The notes under the pieces are model-generated. The model saw only the letters and a program-made list of their open reading frames with translations. It was not told the DNA's origin and did no database searches. From Alistipes sp. (GTDB lineage Bacteria > Bacteroidota > Bacteroidia > Bacteroidales > Rikenellaceae), in contig JAFYRB010000093.1 of assembly GCA_017559615.1 (NCBI GenBank), forward strand, positions 1 through 8,441: a stretch of DNA of 8,441 nt. Direction: 5' to 3'. A program made the position numbers and the translations under genes. Numbering within the stretch: position 1 is the first letter of the stretch; every line of letters begins with the position of its first letter. Positions 5,660 to 8,441 of the stretch are shown piece by piece.

Positions 5660-5676
5660 AAAAGGCATAGCCTTTT
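5660..5676. terminator. Hairpin AAAAGGC-ATA-GCCTTTT after the ATPase gene
   Basis: A perfect 7-bp stem with a 3-nt loop ends in four Ts on the plus strand, 100 bp after the ATPase stop. It is a plausible weak intrinsic terminator. It is the R1 equivalent of the hairpin at 3871-3887. In R2 the same place is degenerate. Confidence 0.45.
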
Positions 5677-5680
5677 AAAG

Positions 5681-5708
5681 TGAAAGGTGAAAAGTGAAAG
5701 GTGAAAAG
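5681..5708 (+). repeat. 7-bp tandem repeat TGAAARG, four copies
   Basis: TGAAAGG and TGAAAAG alternate twice between the end of R1 and the start of R2. The related array at 3803-3826 sits outside L. The array may have been the slippage or recombination substrate that duplicated the R1 core into R2. Confidence 0.75.
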
Positions 5709-5711
5709 TGA

Positions 5712-5857
5712 GGTGCGCTTTGCGCGAAGATTTATAAATGGAACTATGGGGACAGAGGGGATAATGGGGATAATGGGGCTTTTCCCCGAAATCCCTATAA
5801 TACCCGCATTCCCCGCATTCCCCGAAAATAGCCCCCAAAAAAGCGCAAGCCTTTTAA
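5712..5857 (+). repeat. Compound repeat, third partial copy R2 (direct repeat of R1 core)
   Basis: R2 lacks the GATGTTCCC array but has the rest: GGTGCGCTTTGCGCG, a four-tract GGGG block at exact 9-bp steps (5748, 5757, 5766, 5775), a GGGGCTTTTCCCC hairpin (5775-5787) and the C-tract block to 5836. It keeps the 1 bp that R1 has lost, so the VRFARRF and Met-Gly frame is intact. Against L, four consecutive codons (Phe, Ala, Arg, Arg) differ only at silent third positions. The end, GCAAGCCTTTTAA, is a degenerate form of the AAAAGGC hairpin. Confidence 0.88.
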
Positions 5858-5884
5858 CCGCACTTTTCCGTTTTCCTCTTTCCG

Positions 5885-5909
5885 TTTTCACTTTTTTTTA
5901 TTATCTTTG
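5885..5909 (+). promoter_or_regulatory. plsC promoter at the right edge of the repeat island
   Basis: TATCTTTG (5902-5909) is a good Bacteroidota -7 element. It is preceded by AT, eight Ts (5892-5899) and TTTTCAC (5885-5891), with no TTG at -33. The layout copies that of the pyrD promoter at 3784-3808 in inverted orientation. The leader to the plsC ATG would be about 32 nt. Confidence 0.6.
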
Positions 5910-5947
5910 CGCGATTATTATATTATTAAAATCTAACCAAGTTAATT

Positions 5948-6679
5948 ATGTTCAGTATTCTCTATTACATCGTGGTTGCAGCGGCGTGGATTGTGCTCTA
6001 CGTGCTATCTTTCTTCGCCCTTATTTTGTGTTATCCTTTCGATAAGAAGCGTAGTGTGGTGCATCGTATCTCAGCGTGGCTTACCAACACCGTATTTATC
6101 TTCGCTCCATTGGCGCGTCGTAGGGTAATAGGTATGGAGAATATCGACCCTAATAAGGCATATGTTATGGTGCTAAACCACCAGTCTATGGTCGACATCC
6201 TAAGCATCTACAACCTCCCTTTGGTCTTTAAGTGGGTATCGAAGAAGGAGGTATATCGCATCCCTATCGTGGGCCGTCTGCTATGGATGCACGGCGATAT
6301 CGTTATCAACCGCGCAAGTGCCAAGGAGGCGATGCAGTTGGTGCACTCAAAGGGTATGGAGTGGCTTAAGAAGGGTGCTACGGTATCTATCTTCCCTGAG
6401 GGTACGCGCTCGAAGGATGGCCAGATTCATAACTTCAAGGCTGGTGCCTTTATCCTTGCTAAGGATGCGGGTGTGCCTATCCTCCCAGTGGTGTTGGATG
6501 GTACAAGCTCGTTGGTGCGCAAGGGTTGGATGATTAACTGGCGCAATGTCACCACCATCAAGGTGTTGCCACCAATCCCTGCCGAGGAGGTTGCGGAGCG
6601 TAGTATCAAGGAGGTGATGGCGCAGGTGCACACCGATATGGTTGATGCCTTGGCCGATATTCGCGCCGAGAAGAAGTAG
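5948..6679 (+). CDS. plsC: 1-acyl-sn-glycerol-3-phosphate acyltransferase (lysophosphatidate acyltransferase)
   Basis: The 243-residue protein has the usual PlsC length. It transfers an acyl chain to the sn-2 position of lysophosphatidic acid, giving phosphatidic acid for membrane phospholipids. The acyltransferase motif I NHQSMVD (77-83) supplies the catalytic His78 and Asp83. VSKKEVYRIPIVG (97-109) follows, then motif III FPEGTRS (149-155) and motif IV VPILPVVLDG (176-185). A hydrophobic N-terminal segment (about 5-29) anchors it in the cytoplasmic membrane. The ATG at 5948 gives an N-terminus that begins just before that segment; an in-frame open stretch further upstream lies inside repeat R2 and is rejected. 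parE follows after 36 bp, probably in the same transcript. Confidence 0.94.
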   Translation: MFSILYYIVVAAAWIVLYVLSFFALILCYPFDKKRSVVHRISAWLTNTVFIFAPLARRRVIGMENIDPNKAYVMVLNHQSMVDILSIYNLPLVFKWVSKKEVYRIPIVGRLLWMHGDIVINRASAKEAMQLVHSKGMEWLKKGATVSIFPEGTRSKDGQIHNFKAGAFILAKDAGVPILPVVLDGTSSLVRKGWMINWRNVTTIKVLPPIPAEEVAERSIKEVMAQVHTDMVDALADIRAEKK

Positions 6680-6700
6680 TGCCAAAGAAAGAGGAAAAAT

Positions 6701-6705
6701 AGGAG
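6701..6705 (+). promoter_or_regulatory. Shine-Dalgarno-like AGGAG before parE
   Basis: AGGAG ends 10 bp before the parE ATG. It is noted because the other starts in this window lack a comparable site, and it supports the chosen parE start. Confidence 0.5.
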
Positions 6706-6715
6706 TTAGAAATAT

Positions 6716-8441
6716 ATGGCAGAATTGAATACAACAAACCCCGTAGCGGAGTATGGTAAAGATGCGATTGTGACCCTCTCGCCTCGTGAGCATATCCGTC
6801 TACGTCCAGGTATGTACATCGGAAAGTTGGGCGATGGTACCCAGGCCGACGATGGTATCTATGTCCTTCTGAAGGAGGTCGTGGATAACTCCATCGACGA
6901 GTTTATTATGGGTGCTGGTAAGCGTATCGAGATCACCGTTGAGGGTGATAAGGTCTCGGTGCGCGACTATGGTCGTGGTATTCCGTTGGAGGCCTTGGCG
7001 GATGCGGTGAGCAAGATGAATACGGGTGGTAAGTATGGTGGCGATGCCTTCAAAAAGACAGTAGGTTTGAACGGTGTGGGTGTCAAAGCGGTGAATATGC
7101 TCTCGACGCACTTCCTCGCGCGCTCGGTGCGTAATGGCGAGGCTCGTACCGTGACCTTCTCGCAGGGCTTGGAGCTTACCGACCGCTCGGAGAGTGGCGT
7201 TGAGGAGCAGAATGGTACATATGTGGAGTTCGTGGTTGACCGCGAGGTCTTTGGCGACTATGCCTACAACATCGAGTATGTGGAGCAGATGGTCAAGAAC
7301 TACACCTACCTCAACCTTGGCCTTACGGTGGTGCTCAATGGCAAGCCTTACATCTCGAAGAATGGACTTTTGGACTTGGTTAATGATAATATGTCCAGCG
7401 AGCCGTTGTATGCCCCAGTGCATATCTCGGGCGAGGATATCGAGATTGTAATCACCCACGGCAACGGCTATGGCGAGGCATACTACTCCTTCGTGAATGG
7501 TCAGTACACACCACAGGGTGGTACTCATCAGGCCGCCTTCCGTGAGGCTGTGGCTAAGACCATCAAGGAGTTCTACCGCAAGGACTACGACCCTTCGGAT
7601 ATTCGTACCTCTATCATCGCGGCTATATCGGTTAGGGTGGATGACCCTATCTTCGAGTCGCAGACCAAGACTAAGCTCGGCTCGAAGGATAAGGAGGAGG
7701 GTGTCACTATGCGCCAGTTTGTGGGCGACTTCCTGGCTACAAACTTGGACAACTACCTACATAAGCACCCTGAGACTGCGCAGATTCTTCAGAAGAAGAT
7801 TGTGGAGAACGAGAAGGAGCGTAAGGCTATCTCGGGTGTGCAGAAGAAGGCGCGCGAGGCTGCCAAGAAGGTCTCGCTAAACAATAAGAAGTTGCGCGAT
7901 TGCAAAATTCACTATACCGATAAGTCGGATTTGGCGGAGCAGACGATGATATTCATCACGGAGGGTAACTCAGCTTCGGGTTCTATCACCTCGAGCCGTG
8001 ACCCTCGTACGCAGGCTGTATTCTCGTTGCGCGGTAAGCCGCTCAACTGCTATGGCCTCACCAAGCGCGTGGTGTACGAGAATGAGGAGTTCAACCTCCT
8101 ACAGGCAGCACTCAACATCGAGGAGGATATGGATAACCTACGCTACAACAAGGTTATCATCGCCACCGATGCCGATGTCGATGGTATGCATATCCGTCTG
8201 TTGCTGACCTCGTTCTTTTTGCAGTTCTTCCCAGATATCATCCGCTTGGGCCACTTGTATATCTTGCAGACACCACTCTTCCGTGTGCGTAACAAGAAGG
8301 AGACCCACTACTGCTATTCGGATGAGGAGCGCCAGGAGGCTGTTAAGAGGTGCGGTGCTCAGGCCGAGATTACCCGCTTTAAGGGTCTTGGTGAGATCTC
8401 GGCGGCAGAGTTCAAGGAGTTTATTGGTGAGGGTATGCGCT
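6716..8441 (+). CDS. parE: DNA topoisomerase IV subunit B (GyrB/ParE family), 3' end off window
   Basis: The reading frame runs 575 codons from [14 protein letters not shown] to the window edge without a stop. The GHKL ATPase domain shows [25 protein letters not shown] (Glu54, Asn58), DYGRG (84-88) and [11 protein letters not shown]. The transducer has QTKTKLG. The Toprim domain has EGNSASGS starting at Glu416 and the metal-binding DADVDG (485-490). FKGLGE (555-560) lies near the end, so perhaps 50-80 C-terminal residues are missing. With ParC it decatenates daughter chromosomes using ATP. ParE rather than GyrB is preferred because of EGNSASGSI and RGKPLN, which I associate with Bacteroidota topoisomerase IV. 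GyrB is a small residual possibility. It is likely cotranscribed with plsC. Confidence 0.92.
   Translation, partial: MAELNTTNPVAEYGKDAIVTLSPREHIRLRPGMYIGKLGDGTQADDGIYVLLKEVVDNSIDEFIMGAGKRIEITVEGDKVSVRDYGRGIPLEALADAVSKMNTGGKYGGDAFKKTVGLNGVGVKAVNMLSTHFLARSVRNGEARTVTFSQGLELTDRSESGVEEQNGTYVEFVVDREVFGDYAYNIEYVEQMVKNYTYLNLGLTVVLNGKPYISKNGLLDLVNDNMSSEPLYAPVHISGEDIEIVITHGNGYGEAYYSFVNGQYTPQGGTHQAAFREAVAKTIKEFYRKDYDPSDIRTSIIAAISVRVDDPIFESQTKTKLGSKDKEEGVTMRQFVGDFLATNLDNYLHKHPETAQILQKKIVENEKERKAISGVQKKAREAAKKVSLNNKKLRDCKIHYTDKSDLAEQTMIFITEGNSASGSITSSRDPRTQAVFSLRGKPLNCYGLTKRVVYENEEFNLLQAALNIEEDMDNLRYNKVIIATDADVDGMHIRLLLTSFFLQFFPDIIRLGHLYILQTPLFRVRNKKETHYCYSDEERQEAVKRCGAQAEITRFKGLGEISAAEFKEFIGEGMR

Larger units (their letters stand above)
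5401..5690 (+). repeat. Compound repeat, right copy R1, overlapping the ATPase 3' end
   Basis: R1 is the inverted partner of L (3862-4129) and has the same block order. Its inner edge at 5401 is the last base of ATPase codon 352, so the repeat supplies the whole C-terminal tail. Compared with L it has two more 9-bp units, a 1-bp deletion near 5537-5539, GGG instead of GGGG in the third G tract, and GCATT in place of GAAAT in one C-tract unit. Its core (5534-5676) is repeated directly as R2. Confidence 0.9.

Noticed and set aside
5200..5891. Long minus-strand open frames through R1 and R2 and the ATPase 3' end
   Set aside because: They run antisense to the ATPase and through the low-complexity repeat, have no recognisable domain, and are explained by the stop-poor repeat.
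5701..6045. Plus-strand 114-codon frame running from R2 into plsC
   Set aside because: Its first part is the repeat-encoded tail frame and the rest overlaps plsC out of frame. No independent gene is supported.
6347..7528. Minus-strand open frames opposite plsC and parE
   Set aside because: They are shadows of strongly recognised genes and have no domain of their own.

Overview
The window looks like a Bacteroidota chromosome, most likely of the order Bacteroidales. Four promoters carry the Bacteroidota -7 element TAnnTTTG, Shine-Dalgarno sites are mostly weak or absent, and the topoisomerase IV subunit B has the EGNSASGS Toprim motif that I associate with this phylum. A Rikenellaceae/Alistipes-like host is possible, but I cannot establish it from the sequence.

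Left part (1-3791, all minus strand). The 5' end of rpmB (ribosomal protein L28) runs off the left edge and has its own promoter and a perfect 15-bp palindrome in its leader. Upstream of it lies a compact operon in the order pyrD-like, cinA/pncC, pncB, with gaps of 3 and 17 bp. It starts from a TATCTTTG promoter and ends at a hairpin (251-281). CinA/PncC and PncB both yield nicotinate mononucleotide, so the operon has an NAD-salvage theme. The pyrD-like protein keeps the FMN-barrel framework but has lost most of the dihydroorotate-binding residues.

Middle (about 3784-5909). A repeat island lies between the divergently transcribed pyrD-like and plsC genes. Two inverted copies of a compound repeat (L 3862-4129; R1 5401-5690) flank one gene, a RepA/AAA_25-type ATPase (4346-5560). 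A third, partial copy (R2 5712-5857) follows R1 directly. Each copy is built from blocks with a 9-bp period: a GATGTTCCC array (L and R1 only), a G-tract array, a GGGG/CCCC hairpin and a C-tract array. The inner edge of R1 falls exactly at codon 352/353 of the ATPase, so the repeat encodes the last 52 residues, a Val-Pro-Asp/Asn tail. L keeps the same tail frame open for 93 codons. Inversion between L and R1 would therefore swap the ATPase C-terminus in frame. Differences between copies are mostly silent in this frame, which suggests that the tail is, or was, translated. The outer ends of the island form a 25-bp imperfect inverted repeat that coincides with the outward promoters of pyrD and plsC. 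The ATPase promoter fits both the Bacteroidota consensus and the classical sigma-70 consensus. This island is the best candidate in the window for an undescribed element.

Right part (5902-8441, plus strand). plsC (1-acylglycerol-3-phosphate acyltransferase) is followed after 36 bp by parE (topoisomerase IV subunit B), which runs off the right edge. Both are ordinary housekeeping genes.
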